A stretch of DNA of 64,000 nt, from contig NC_134949.1 of assembly GCF_965638725.1 (NCBI RefSeq), forward strand, positions 186,653,978 to 186,717,977, read 5' to 3'. This DNA comes from Aptenodytes patagonicus. Taxonomy: Eukaryota > Chordata > Aves > Sphenisciformes > Spheniscidae. The position numbers were made by a program, and so were the translations under genes. Below the pieces are notes generated by a model that was not told the origin of the DNA, ran no database searches, and saw only the letters and a program-made list of their open reading frames with translations. Positions 1 to 12,700 of the stretch are shown in pieces. Each line of letters starts with the position of its first letter. Position 1 is the stretch's first letter.

Positions 1-785
1 GTGCAAGACCTTGCACTTGGCCTTGCTGAACTTCATGAGGTTCACATGGGCCCACCTCTCATGCCTGTCAGGGTCTCTCTGGATGGCATCCCGTCCCTCT
101 ATCGAATCAGCTGCACCACTCAGCTTGGTGTCATCTGCAAACTTGCTGAGGGTGCACTCAGTCCCACTATCTATGTCACTGATGAAGATATTAGATACTA
201 TTAGTGCCAGTATGGAATCTTAAGGGACACCACTCATTACTGGTTTCCATGTGGACATTGAGCCATTGGCTGTAACTCCTTGGATGAGGACATCCAGCCA
301 ACTCCTTATTTGTCTATTAGTCTATCCATCAAATCCATATGCCTCCAATTTAGAGGCAAGAATATTGGGGGAGACCTCATCAAAGGCTATTCAGCAGTCC
401 AGGTAGATGACATCTGTAGCTCTTCCCTTGTCCACTGATGTAGTCACTCCACTGTAGAAGGCCACTAGATTAATGAAGCACAATTTGCCTTCAGTGAAGC
501 CATGTTGACTATCTCTAATCACCTCCCTGTCTTCCATATTCCTTGACATGATTTCCAGGAGGATCTCTTCCATGATCTTACTGGGCACTGAGGTGAGGCT
601 GACTGGTCGGTAGTTCCCAGCGGCCTCCTTATTACCCTTTTTAAAAATGGGTATGATATTCGCTTTTCTCCAGTTACTGGGGACTTCTCCATGACTTTTC
701 AAATATGATGGAGCGCGGGTTAGCTCCTACATCTGCCAGTTCCCTCAGGATCCTGGAATGGATCTCATAACCCTGGGGTGAATCT
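1..785 (-). mobile_element. CR1 LINE fragment (RT region), old and decayed
   Basis: Minus-strand remains of CR1 ORF2 reverse transcriptase, cut by the window start. The frame at 391-702 (103 residues) reads through the RT fingers: a [19 protein letters not shown] stretch, then QHGFTEG, ending at YLDC where an active CR1 has YLDFSKAFD, so the first catalytic block is altered and followed by a stop. Further downstream on the minus strand (about 1-150) the FADDTKL block and the KAKC block that follow it in CR1 can still be read in another frame. No 3' tail is visible because the element continues beyond the window. Many indels and substitutions relative to the 37-43 kb copies indicate an older insertion. 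Identification as CR1 is secure; the subfamily is not. Confidence 0.88.
391..702 (-). pseudogene. CR1 reverse transcriptase fragment, broken
   Basis: Open stretch of 103 codons inside the CR1 at the window start. It covers the RT fingers and the beginning of the palm. The [18 protein letters not shown] block matches the corresponding block of the better preserved CR1 copies at 38.4 and 41.0 kb. The frame ends in a stop just after YLD, where the palm aspartate motif should continue as FSKAFD. The upstream part of ORF2 (endonuclease) is missing; CR1 similarity fades near 785. It cannot encode an active enzyme. The Met start is incidental. Confidence 0.8.
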
Positions 786-3785
786 CGTCAACTCTAGAAT
801 GCATCTTGCCTTGCCTAAGAGCTAACTCAAATAAAGGATTTAGGATTTGCTTAGATTGGTGGGTGAAGCTTTTAGGAAATAACTTATCAGTAAAACATAT
901 TGTGAATTCAGTTTTGATCTCAGCTTGACAAATGTTAACTCCCATTTCCATTTTTCAGGAAAGTTGTATTTACCTCTTACCACAATACTTTAAGTTAGGA
1001 TGGATCAGGTGTACCTGAAATCACGTCTGCTAAACCTGTGTCTACGCAGAAAGAACAATCCAAGATTCACTGTTCCAGGAAGAAAGATTCTTAATTACTG
1101 AGTCTCCATGCATAGAACATGGAAATATTCAGTTTCAGTCTTGGAATCTGAAGTGTATTTGTACTTTATACAGTGACTGTGTCATGTAGAATGCATGGAC
1201 CTAGATCGAAGTCTCTGCCCTTCAGCTGAATAGCTTCTTTACCCTTCTCTTTTTTCCCATCCTGGGTGAATCTTGTTTTGTTTTATTTGTCCCCATGGTA
1301 AGGCTTCAAGAAGAGAGATAAAGAAGAGCCTCAAATGGTTACCAACATATCCTGCAATGTAATTGTTAAGACGTTATTGTGAGGTTGAAAATGGAATTTT
1401 AAACTTTTCAGATAGCAACCTCATATCCAGGGTGAATGAACTAAACACTAGAAACAGTCACTCTTATCTTAAAAGAAACATGAAGTCTGTATTTAGGATA
1501 GCACTTGCAGCTGTGAAGGCCAGTTAACTGAAGTTACCACCCTACGATCTCAGGATGAGTCAATATAGAGTGTGACAGTTCTTACTAAAGCGTAAAGGGC
1601 TGTGGGCAAGTTTCTGTTCACCATATCACTTGCTGGAATCTCATTCTGAGCTGTTGTATTTACTTCTTGCTAGACATAATATAAGAAGCCCATACACCTA
1701 ACATAGGGGTCTATACTCCATTTCAAGGGGTAAACATTAAAAAGTTATATGCTTGCAATTTCAGGATGTGAGCATGCTTATCTTCTAGTAGGTCTAGTCC
1801 AAACTAATTAACTTCATAACAGCAACAAACAGGTTGTTGCTTATCCTTTTGTCCTTTCATCTTTTGTCTATCCAATCATAGGCAAATTTTTCTTCCATCC
1901 AGGCACCTCATGTTCAGGATGGTAAGGATAATTACACTGCAATTATTTCAGGTAGGCAGAGACTAACAACCCTAATTATTATCGTAGGACCAGTTGGCAG
2001 AAATAGAGCATGAGGCCATTCAAGAGGGAGAGAGAAAAATGGCTCTCTGGAGGAAGCTCTCAGGTAAAAAGTACACTCTAAGGTATGCAGAGATCTCGAT
2101 GTTTATTTTCCTGTTGTTTTCTACTTGGTATTATGTATGAGGTATGCTGGAGTACAGCTCTTCTTTAGGGATATAGAATAAATTATCTATTAAGTTTCCT
2201 AAAGAAAGGAAAAAATAAACAAATGTTTTTTGAACAAACTAGATCCACTGCTCTGTAAAAGCCCAACAGGAATTATATAGTAGAGAAATTATTTCAGATT
2301 TCCTGAACTCTTCTCTTTTCTTTTTTTTTTTTAATTTTACAATAAAATTATACTTTTTAATGAAAATACAGTTAGTATGTGTCAAACATTTTTTTTTCCT
2401 CTGTGACAATATTGGACCTCACTGGGTTATTTATTAGCACTGTTGGGGAAGAGCCTGTATCATTGCATCACTCTTTAATGCTGTGTGTTTGTTCATTTGG
2501 GTGAATGCAATTTTCCTTTAAGCTAGAGTTCAAAATTTCTTTTTATGCATCCTCTGGAATAAAACCTGCCTGTTATAATAAAAATGTGGTTTATATTAAG
2601 CGAATGAACAAATAAAATAAGATGCTAAATAATAATAAGATACTAATATGGTACTAAACAGATAGTATCTTATTTTCTGCTCATATATTTCCAACCTGTT
2701 TTAGTCAAGCTTGGTTACCAAGTCAATGCTATTACTCCACAGTAGTTTAAGTGGTGCTGCACACAGGCTTTTGAAAACACACAGATCTCATCAGGTAGGA
2801 AATAGTAAGAATTTGAATATGTTTAAAATTCTACATTTCCAGAACCAAAGCTTCTGCATGTATAGAAAATATGTCTATTCAGGGAGAAAAACTCATGTTC
2901 TGCTGCTTCTGGTTGTTGTTTGCATATGTTTTTTAAAAGAAATAAACAGTAATTGCAATTTATTTTAAAATATGACTGGAAGAGATGTTCCATTTCTGTA
3001 TCCAGGAAATGTTCACATACGACATATACAGCATATTGTCACTTCTGCATTCCGGTCCAGAGTGACCCTTGACTAAGAGGTAGGATGAGGGCACTGTTAA
3101 ATATATCCTATTGCAGCTGTGCCACCGGAGAGAACATAGAATTCATCTTGTTTAGATGTATATGAAGGATATACTAGCCAATCTTTGCCTAGAGAACAGA
3201 CAGCAGAAAATTTGCATTTGGATCTTCTAAAGCACTGAACCTAAAATCTCCAAGTGTTGCAGTTAGTATACTATGTTTTCAGGGCAGTTGTAATAAGTAG
3301 ATTATGTGTAAACTCAGAAACAACTACCTCCATACCTTCAAACAGTATTTTAAAAAGACAGGTGCTATAGCTGAATTTTATGAGGGCTTGATTCTGTTCA
3401 TGAATATGGAACATGCTTTGTATCTAATAGACTTTATACCCCAGAGACAGTTAGTGCTACACCATTTAATTTCTGGATCTTAGCAGAGCTTGGGCACAAG
3501 TTTCTGGGCTGTTGAGCTCAGGAAAAAGAGGTGAAAGCAGATTTTCTTGAATTTATGGCAAATGCATGTGCTTTTATTCAATCCAATGAGTTTTAGTGCC
3601 TTCTGGGTCAGCAGACTCTGTACGTAGTTTCTGGTTTTCAATTCTGTTGTTTCTAGAATACACTTCTTTAAAAAAAAGAGGAGTGTAAAATAAGACACCA
3701 GCAGAGAAGGGGATATAGCAGCAGAGGGACTGACGTGAGCCAGGCTTTCAACATTCTCTCCCATAACATCTTCATTGACAAACTC
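786..3785. other. AT-rich unique DNA, no gene seen
   Basis: About 3 kb of AT-rich, CpG-poor sequence without a recognisable gene or mobile element. Short T and A runs occur near 2320-2400. The open frames here, at most 94 codons (for example 3480-3764 minus), show no domain, no codon signature and no conserved motif, and look like chance frames. Confidence 0.6.
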
Positions 3786-4935
3786 ATGAAGTATGGACCA
3801 GATAAGTGGACAGTAAAGTGGACTTAAAACTGGTTGAACTGCCAGGCTTAAAGAATTATAATCAGCACCACAAAGTTCAGCTGAAGGTCAGTTACCAGCA
3901 GTGTGCCCTAGGGGTCAATATTGGCTCCAAAACTGTTTAACAGCTTCATTAATGATTTCAGTGATTGAGCAGAGTGCAACCTCAGCAAGTTTGCAGACAA
4001 TACAACACTAGGAGGAGTTACTGACAGACCAGATGATTGTTCTGCCATTCAGAGGGATCTTGACAGGCTGGAGAAGTGGGCAGAGAATAATGTCATCAAG
4101 TTCAACAAAGGGAAAGAACTGGAGGTTTTCAAGATGTGATTAGACAGGGTGCTAGGTGATTTCATCGAGGCTCTCTTTCCCACAAAAGTTTGGACCAGAT
4201 GATCTTTCAAGATCCCGTCCAGCCTAGGCCATTCTATGATTCTATGACATGCCACATTCTGCACCCGATGAGGAATATTGCTGTGCACACGTGTCCTGCT
4301 ACACACCAAGTTAACCATGAGCCACCTCTGTGCCCTTGTATCAGAAAAGGCAAACAGCATCCTGGGCTGCATTAGGAGAACCTCAAAGGAGATGATCCTT
4401 CCTCTCTGCTCAGCACTGGTGAGACACATCTGGACTGTTGGGTGCAGTTCTGGGCTTCCCAGTACAAAAGAGACACGGACCTACTGGAGAAAGTAAACAA
4501 CGGGCCACAAAGATGATTAAGGTTTTGAAGCATGTGACATATAAGGATAGGTTGAGAAAGCTGGGACTATTCAACCTGGGGAAGAGAAGGTTTAGGGGGA
4601 TCTTATCAGTGTTTATAAATACCTGATGGTTAGGAATAAAGAAGAGGAAATCAAACTGTTTTGAGTGGTACTTAGTGAAAAGGCAATGGGTACAAATGGA
4701 AATATAGGAAATTCTATTTAAACATGAGAAAAAAACCTTTTTTTACTATGAAGGTGATGACGTACTGGAACAGGTTGCTCAGAGAAGTTGTGGAGTCTCC
4801 ATTCCTGGACATACGCAAAAACCAACCGGACACAGACAGGCCATCTACTCTAGTTGATCCTGCTTTGAGGAGAGGTGTTGGACTAGATGATCTCTAGAGG
4901 TGCCTTCCAACCTCAAAGATTCTGTGATTCTGTGA
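3786..4935 (+). mobile_element. Old CR1 LINE, 5'-truncated, interrupted by a nested CR1 tail
   Basis: Plus-strand CR1 covering the RT palm to the 3' end. Readable landmarks are the palm sequence around 3890-3950, the [11 protein letters not shown] block at about 3980-4020 (FADN instead of FADD, so the catalytic pair is damaged), the [11 protein letters not shown] block at about 4050-4085, the KANSILGCIRRT block at about 4345-4385 and the SALVRH block at about 4410-4435. The 3' end is a variant tail, GATTCTGTGATTCTGTGA, at about 4918-4935. Several stops and frameshifts break the frame. Between 4121 and 4247 the element is interrupted by the tail of a different CR1. The 5' truncation near 3786 is typical of LINE copies. 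Confidence 0.88.
4121..4247 (+). mobile_element. Short CR1 3'-end insertion nested in the older CR1
   Basis: A 127-bp 3'-UTR piece of another CR1 subfamily, beginning GGAGGTTTTCAAGATG and closing with the canonical tail ATTCTATGATTCTATGA at 4231-4247. The CR1 coding sequence on both sides (the FNKGK block before, the KANSIL block after) is continuous in element order. This is therefore a secondary insertion and not part of the host copy, whose own tail (GATTCTGTG type) lies near 4930. No clear target-site duplication is seen. Confidence 0.78.
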
Positions 4936-6515
4936 ATATATAACATTCTGACATTAAATTTAACATTACTTAATCCATTAAACAACCTCCCTAAATAGTT
5001 TCAGCAATTATTGCTATATTCTATTTACAAGCAGGCAACTACCTATAAGTAACAGGATGACTTCCCAATTTTTTTTCCCCACAAAATTAAATCTGGCAGA
5101 TGGTTTGCTTTTCCATACTATTTTTCCAACAGTGAACTCTAACCGAGAGTATCTGCTTCAATCACTAGACATCAAATCTTTTAAAATACTAATACCTCAT
5201 GAAGTTCGACTCTGTCACCTCCTGATCATATCGTAGTAACTGAAGAAGTCTATAGAATGAACAGGAAAACTCAGAGTCTAAATTTTTTTTCATTATAAAC
5301 AAAAATGGCAGTATGTCTCCACCACCAGAACTATGCTTTTACTACATTTTTTCAAGTGATGTACCATAAACGAAATGGTTAAATGAAATTTTACATTCAT
5401 AGAGTAAAGTATTGTAACACAGAACACAGTGTATAGAAAAACCCATGTGTAACCTATGTGCATTCCGATGGTCTGTTCTTGTAAAGTGTACAGCAGAAAT
5501 TGTTAGTACATTTAATGGCTTAGTATTTTCTGTTTTCTGCACATAATAGAAACTTGTTTAATGTGGCATGACAGCTGAGCTTTCTTGAAAGTATATATTT
5601 TGAAGAATGAGATATGCTCTCCGCTCCTTTGCCCCTCACTTTGAATTGGTCCCAAATTCAACTTCTCTTCAGGAATAAGAACTAATTACTATGATGGCAT
5701 GTTTTCAGTTTCCTGAGCATCTGTCTGGTTCTCTTAAAATATCCCAAAGGTATTTACCACTTCCAGATCTTGCACCATTTCCTCTATTCCTGGCAGGACT
5801 TTCTTTAAAACTTAGCCCCTAAACACTGCTTGGTAATGTTTCATGAGTTTTTCATTCACTCTTTGGCATGTGAAGACCTTAATTATATCCCTATGAACTT
5901 CTGGCGTATGTCCAGATGCTGAGAAAAGAAACAGCAGCAAGTTCACTTAAACAACACCTCTAATTGAGAAGCAGCCATATGAAAAGTGATAACTACCTTT
6001 TGCCTAGTAATTCTCTATTAGGAAACATAGTGAGATGAATTCTGTTCACAGTAATGGCATTACAGCCTTAATGAGAAGTGAATTTGGTCTAACAATATTT
6101 GGATCAGAGAGACTGTGTTTACAGTCTTCTCAACTTGTGCATACGATAATAAAGTAATAATTAGGTAAATAATATAATGGTGAGCTTAAAATATGTTGTA
6201 CAAGAGTGATAATACATTCTGCTCATACATCTAAACAAATTAATTTTGGCTGGATCCTGTGTACATATGCAGGAAAAGTGAAATGAGCTTCTGATAGCAG
6301 GGTTTATGAGTAAAAATATATTAGCTGTGCACATGGGGTCCTGTTCAGACTTAATTTATATCAGCATCTGCAAAAATGGAGGACTTGAGGAAGATGTAAA
6401 AACATGATTCCTTTCTTGGGTTTGTGGAATGGCTCTCACTTTGAATGAAGAAAATGCTGCAAATTTTTAAGTGACACAGGCTATAATAATTCTGCTTATG
6501 TGACTTTAGGTAGGT
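4936..6515. other. AT-rich unique DNA, no gene seen
   Basis: Roughly 1.6 kb without recognisable coding or repeat content. The 66-68 codon minus-strand frames (5342-5542, 6351-6557) have no identifiable features. Confidence 0.55.
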
Positions 6516-6908
6516 CCACCTACCTACTGTGGATATCCTTGGGCTGCAGGAGGACAACCTGTGTCACCATGGTCTTCACCACGGGCTGCAGGGGAATGTC
6601 TGCTCCAGTGCCTGGAGCTCCTCCTCCCCCTCCTTCTTCACTGACCTTGGTGTCTGCAGGGCTGTTTCTCTAACATTTTCTCACTCCTCCCTCACAGCTG
6701 CTGTGCAGCACGTTTTACCCTTTCATAAATATGTTACCACAGAGGTGCTACCAACGTCACTGATGGGCTCAGCTTTGGCCAGTGGTGGGTCCTTAGAACT
6801 GGCTGGAACTGGCTCTGTCTGACATGGGGGCAGCTTCTGGCAACTTCTCACAGAAGCCACGTCTGCAACCCCCTCACTACCAAAACCTTGGCAAGTGAAC
6901 CCAATACA
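6516..6908 (-). mobile_element. ERVL-type LTR fragment
   Basis: A GC-richer block that reads on the minus strand from a TG at 6908 (TGTATTGGGTTCACTTGCC). It contains a CCAATGA-like box, an ATATTTATG TATA-like stretch near 6728 and, toward 6520-6600, purine/pyrimidine-biased units such as GGGCTGCAGG that recur in the LTR at 61550-62581. Known avian ERVL LTRs have this layout. The 3' part of the LTR is missing and no internal retroviral sequence adjoins, so this is a truncated solo LTR. It is a different subfamily from the 61.5 kb copy because the first 150 bp differ. Confidence 0.72.
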
Positions 6909-9021
6909 GGGTATTATTTGAATTATGCGGTTTTCAGGAAATCAGAAAGAGAGAGAGGATTTTGCTGATGACAGCTATGATCTGTGAACTGTCTGTGATA
7001 ATAAATTGATGTAAAAATCAGTTGCCATATCATTATTTTTCATCTGCAAGTCTACTTTTAGCTCAGTAGGAAGCACTAGAAGTACATATGTAAGTATCAC
7101 ACCACCATACTGTGACTTCTTATTTCTCATATGTGCTAGTATGGGAGAAGTTAAGTTTCAGGTTAGGTTTTCTGAGAAAATTTGATGAGCCTTTGTAATA
7201 AAGCTTGCTTTTTCCTTTTTCCTTTTTCCTTTTTCCTTTTTTTTTTTTTTTTTTTAAAAACATAGATCATCTCAGGAGCTGAAATAATGCATACATCCAG
7301 ACTTGCTGCTAATGTGCAATGCAGAGATGCATGTATTTATTTTTATTTAAATATACAATTATTCCAAAAATGATTTTTCACTGCAATATCCAAACACCAT
7401 CACAATGGTTTTGCTGTCAGACTTCCATGGAGAAGACTACAGCTGTTATCTCTAACAGTAATTATATGAATATTACATATTATGCATTTTCACATAATTA
7501 TATGAAAAATTGACCTAGATAAAAATCACACAGGAATTGTTGTAAGGTTATTCTAAGCACCTGTACAGACTAAATAAAGACATTTGTAAAAGCAATCATT
7601 AAATCCACCCCCACATCTAGCCCTGCCCCCAAATGGTTAATTTGTGCAATTTTATTCCTCTAATATAGTATATTTTAAAATATATTTTCTTTGTAAATCA
7701 GACTACAACCTCCATTTGCAAGGAATATTTTGTTTCTTCTAGGAGAAACTTGTACAAGCACTCAGATCATCTCATAACAGTGAACAAATTACTAGAAAAT
7801 GAGGCTCACCACTGTTGAAGGAAAAGTATAACACCATTCAGTATGCTGACTTCCTGGATCTCTTCCATGTTTGTGACTGCCGTGTGAATATCATGCAGAA
7901 CAATATCAAATTCCTACCCCTGCATATTAACAATAACCTGTAATCACAGATAAATACAGAAAATAAAAACAACTATAGTATATTTTAGTACTACTATTAA
8001 ATTTGAGTGAATGTTACTGAAGATGATGTACCAAATAAATACCTCAAAATTTCTGTTTATTAAATATTTTCTGAAATTCTATTTTATCCTAAACATTTAA
8101 TTATTCTAGCCTATCAGCAGTTGGATTGGACCCACTGATGTTCTTATATATGCGAAAAAAGATGCTTCTACCTGAGATATTATCTAAAGTCTCTTCACAG
8201 TCAATTAAGAAAACAAAGGCATATACGACTTATTTTAGACCTTTACCTTAGAATAAGATTCTTTTTTTAATTCCAGATATCTAAAACTATGTCAGACAAA
8301 TGGTATTTCATCTATAACAGTATTTAATCTATAATTCCTTGCACTCATAATTTCAAATATATGCTTATGTTTAACTTACAAAAAAAAATCCACAAAACAA
8401 CAAAATCAAATTAAACAGTTATGTTTGTCTAAAAATGTATAATCCAGTCAATTAAAGAGTGTCAGTGACATTCTAAAGCAAGTTAGAACCATATCTCTTG
8501 GACATGGAACACACATTTCAACAGATTCTTCCAGGGCACTAATCAGTCATTAACTTAGTAAGCAAAAGAGTTAAGTACTGAACATTGTTGGATGTGGAAG
8601 AGACCTTTACCCTGAAGAGAGTTTACGTTAATAATTTTGTCTCTTCCTCCCATTAGAATTCATGAGCTCAAGTGGACAGTTGGAAAGGCTTGGATGTCTA
8701 AGAACAGCATAAACTGAAGCCAGTAAACTCCAGAAGCTATCCTAGCCGTTAGAAAACTATAAGGAAAGCTGCAGGTTCTTTTAAAATGAGTTGATTAAGA
8801 TTTCACTAAAAAGGTACCTATCTCAATTCCACTTTAGCACTGTGCAACCTCATCAGGTTAGACTCTTCGCTCTGGTAAGCCATCAACTGCCATATTTTTT
8901 AGCTGAAAGTACAGTAGTTAACATGCCAATAAAGTTAAATTAAAAGAATGAGTAGGTGTTTTAAAAAACCCTCTATTCCAAGTGGCATGTGAGCCCAGAT
9001 GCACACTACACCACAGAAAAA
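6909..9021. other. AT-rich unique DNA with a pyrimidine repeat at 7207-7255
   Basis: No gene seen. A TTTTTCC-type pyrimidine microsatellite running into a T tract occupies about 7207-7255, followed by AAAAA. The rest is AT-rich with no recognisable repeat. Confidence 0.5.
7207..7255. repeat. (TTTTTCC)n microsatellite plus poly(T)
   Basis: Three to four copies of TTTTTCC followed by about 20 T. Simple sequence, readable directly. Confidence 0.9.
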
Positions 9022-9710
9022 TCAATGAGTCATGGTTGAGAGGTTTAATTTTGTGAGAGCTTTAATATATAGGGCATGATCTGAGAATGGGAGGGGACTT
9101 GTCAAGACATTGAATTCATTTGAAGATTCAGGTTGTAGACTCTCAGAGAGGGAGCCACAGGAATGGAGCTGCTTCACAAAATGAGTGTGAACCCAGCACA
9201 GATGTCCAGGTTTTGGCCATGCCATCACCAACAGGATGCAGTCCCATGGGGTCTGTGCAGGGTGACAGTGGTGACAGCAAAACGGTCCATCAACAGGGTC
9301 CATACAAGACAAAGTAGTGAGTCAAGTCTTGTATCCATGCAGGACGTCCAGTCAACAAAGCAAGGACAGCAGGTAACAGGCAGGAAGGCAGGGCTACCTA
9401 TGGTGTGTATTTAAAGCTCATCCAGAAAGCAGGACTTGAGACAAGGCTACCTGTAAGGTAAATCTCAAGGTCCATTCTGGAGAAAGGGCTGAAGACAAGG
9501 TGACGTACAATGCAGGCTTGGATCTATCCAGGAATACCACTCAGGACAGCAGAAGACAGGGCACAGCACACCTAAAGCATAGTCCAGGTCAGATCTGAGG
9601 GCCTGATCTTGAGATTAAAAGGCACTCCTGAGCCCACAGGTAAGAGAGTGGGGGCAGGGGACCCAGCGCTGAGGCTTGTCAGGACACTGAAAGCCTATTA
9701 ATGACCTAAA
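9022..9710 (-). repeat. Unclassified moderately GC-rich repeat-like segment
   Basis: A 0.7-kb block clearly richer in GC than its surroundings. Read on the minus strand it holds repeated CTTGTCTCAAGTCCTGC / CTTGTCTTCAGCCC units, a TTTAAATACAC TATA-like box (complement of about 9407-9417) and ATTAAA near the far end (about 9062). Its minus-strand sequence around 9150-9290 resembles the minus-strand sequence at 34620-34760: a GACTGCATC/TCTGCATC block, then a CTGTTGxTGxxGGCA block, then a GAAGC..CTCC block. This suggests two copies of one element, perhaps a solo LTR. The 96-codon minus-strand frame (9022-9312) has no recognised domain. The repeat class is unknown to me. Confidence 0.4.
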
Positions 9711-12700
9711 GGTTCTGAAAAGATACTACAAAAGCCTGTATTATCCTCCAGGAAATAACTACTGAAGTCCTATCACAGGTTTATCTCAGAAGACGCAGGT
9801 AGAGAAACCAAATGTTCCCCTTTTATTCAGATGTTTAGGGCACAAAAACGTATATAGAACAACTTCATTTGCAATCTGTTTCTACTATAGGTATCTTAAA
9901 GCTATATTTCCTCCACAATAAGAAATTTCCTAGTCATAAAGATATGGTCAGCTTTGAAAGAGCTTTGGAGGATGTGAAGATGTGTATGCTATTTATTTTG
10001 CTGAAACTGCTTTGTATTATTTACTCTGAGCAAAAACCAGATTTCTTATGTATGAATGCATGACCTAACAATTAGGGTAGAATTATTCTTATACTTTTCT
10101 TCTCTCCATTATATCTCTCTGCCTAGTCAAAACTTAATTATTCATGCAAATAGAAAGAATGAATATTTCCAACATATGATTATAGTTGTTTTCACTGCAA
10201 AAATTTCTGAGAGCATTTTTGGTGTGCATTGCAAAAAAAGAAGCAAAAAAGTCTGAATGTATGCTAAGTGCACTTTAAAAATTCAGATGAACATTCATAG
10301 ACATTGCTTTGCATGGGATTCTCTAGAGAAGCTGATTTCAAAACACACTGAACTCAATAGAAAAAAAAAAAAAAGCTTTTTGGATCAGGCCCTACATTCT
10401 TTATTTGTTCATAATGCATTGTTTTTGTTACCACAAAGAAGTCACAGAGCAGACAATGTTAGGAACCCAGCAGTTTGTTGTTCACAGACAAGATTTATAT
10501 TAACAGATGTTACCAGCAAGCAGAAGCTACAAGTGGAATTTGGGACAGGTTAACATCTAATGTTATGAAACAATATAACAAGCCAAGGAAAATTTTGCTT
10601 TACCTTGCTCTCCTTTTATTTTATTAAAATATGTAAATGAAGTGTCAAAAGAGTCCTAAAAAAGCTTATGCTTAATTGCATGAATATGCACCCTTGCTTA
10701 GAAAAATGTCACACTCATTTTCCTCAGCTGTCCATCCTAAAAACACATGACAGCATGCTCTTAAAATCTCAGGTTGAGATGTGTTTAATTATGAGCTCAG
10801 ATTATTAGTTGAAATCTTTTTTCCTTTTACCTTCCAAGTCTTAAAAAGCACTTTCCAAAAAAAAAGATTCAGAATCTGGTGGTGTCCCTGGAATTCACAA
10901 AAGACTTCCCTGTTTCTGTGTCTCATCCTGAATTTTTAAGCTGAAGACTAAATTGGAGACACGTTTCTCTCAGCATCACTGGGATTTAACCAAAGTGCAC
11001 ATATTGATTTTGCTTTGTACTCACACCCAAAATGTCTTGCAAAGTTTGGAGAGATCCCAAGAATGGGACACAGCTGTTATTATAAGATTTGCCCTTTTTT
11101 TTTTTTTTTGACAAAAAACATCTATATATTTTCACAATATCCTGTTTACTTTCAAGAACCTGAAACAATGTATTCTTTTTCTACTAAAATAATACTGGAA
11201 TAATTTTTGAAGAATTCAGCATGGATTGCTATAAAGACATGCAAATGCTAATGTACAGTTGTTTCCAGAAGATGTGCTATTGCTATGACACCTCTGGGAA
11301 AGAATTGTTCCAGCCTTAAAAAAACCATGAATTTACTTGCTTGTGCATATTAATTTAATTGCATATGGTCACTTCAATATTTGTCCCTAGTCACTTCCTC
11401 CTCTTCTGTTGGTAATTTCACTGTTAGTTAAAGTAGGGGAGTTCCTTGGGTGACTGGGCTGAAAGAAAGTTACAAATAAATCTGTTGCTTCTTGTGACTG
11501 AAAAAGGACCCATAATCCTCCACATCTAGCGCATGCAACAGGTTTCTCCTTTCATTCTTAAATTAATCTTGGACTGGATGCTTAGGCTCATATTTTGGAG
11601 TCATCAAAAGCTTTATTAAAAAAATAATGATTGAAATGAGCACTACTTTTGCTTTTGTCTACTACTCTCTCAGAAGCTTATACTGGACAGTTTACAGTGT
11701 TTAAACTCTTATATTAAGTTTGTAATATATTATTCCTGTTGGCACATGCCCATTACTATTAATTGGATAAAGATGTGTCTAATTTTCTAATGCATTGTAT
11801 TTGAAAGCAGACTAGACTTCTTTTTGTACTGAAGGACATGGACAATAAGTCTGGAGCACCTAAAATTTGGTGCAGCAAAGGAAAAATTCATACTACCCAT
11901 TCCCATTAGCTTTCCATAAAGGGATGTTACAAATATGAGTGTTGAAACACAGGTGGCAAAGGACTGAGAGCAGCCACACAATTGGAATCACCTACCAGCA
12001 AAGAGAACCTACAGTGGATGAAAGAGGGCTGGGCAGTTTCCATCTGTGGTGCCTAATAAAGGTAAATGGTAGTCAAGAGGCATCCTTGTACTGTTGTCAC
12101 TTATTATCTGGAATAAAGGTGAACATAATATTGATTCAGGTATAGAAATATAAAGTATGTTCATATTGTTAAACACTTCCTTATCAATCTTTGCCTTATT
12201 TCCTTTTGAAATATAATGTGTTAGTCAAGAGTATTCCATTAATAGCCCTGATCATGAAGATATTTTTCCATTAATGTCTTTAGTCAAATTACTATGCCTA
12301 TGTAGCTATAAACTTTCTTTGGATTCAGGATATATGATACCGACAGACAAGTATAATGATGGCTCTGAGGCTTCCTATAAGGAGTATAAGGAATTACTTG
12401 TAAGGTAGTCAATAACTGTTGATTTATATATCAGTCTAATTCCACTAGAAAAGAATCATTGCTCCTTACTAAACAACACCTTTTCCAGACTTTTTTTTTT
12501 TTTTTTAAATTATAAATGTATAGGTATTAAAACCTCATCTATTACCTGTCCATGAAGGAGCTCATAGATACGACAGTTCAGCACAAATGAATGTGTTATT
12601 TCAAGCTGCTCTTAAAAACAAATGAACAAGAAAAGGAATACATATGTATAAATGTATGGGGAGAACAGCAAATATCATATATAATAGGACTGAGTGAAAA

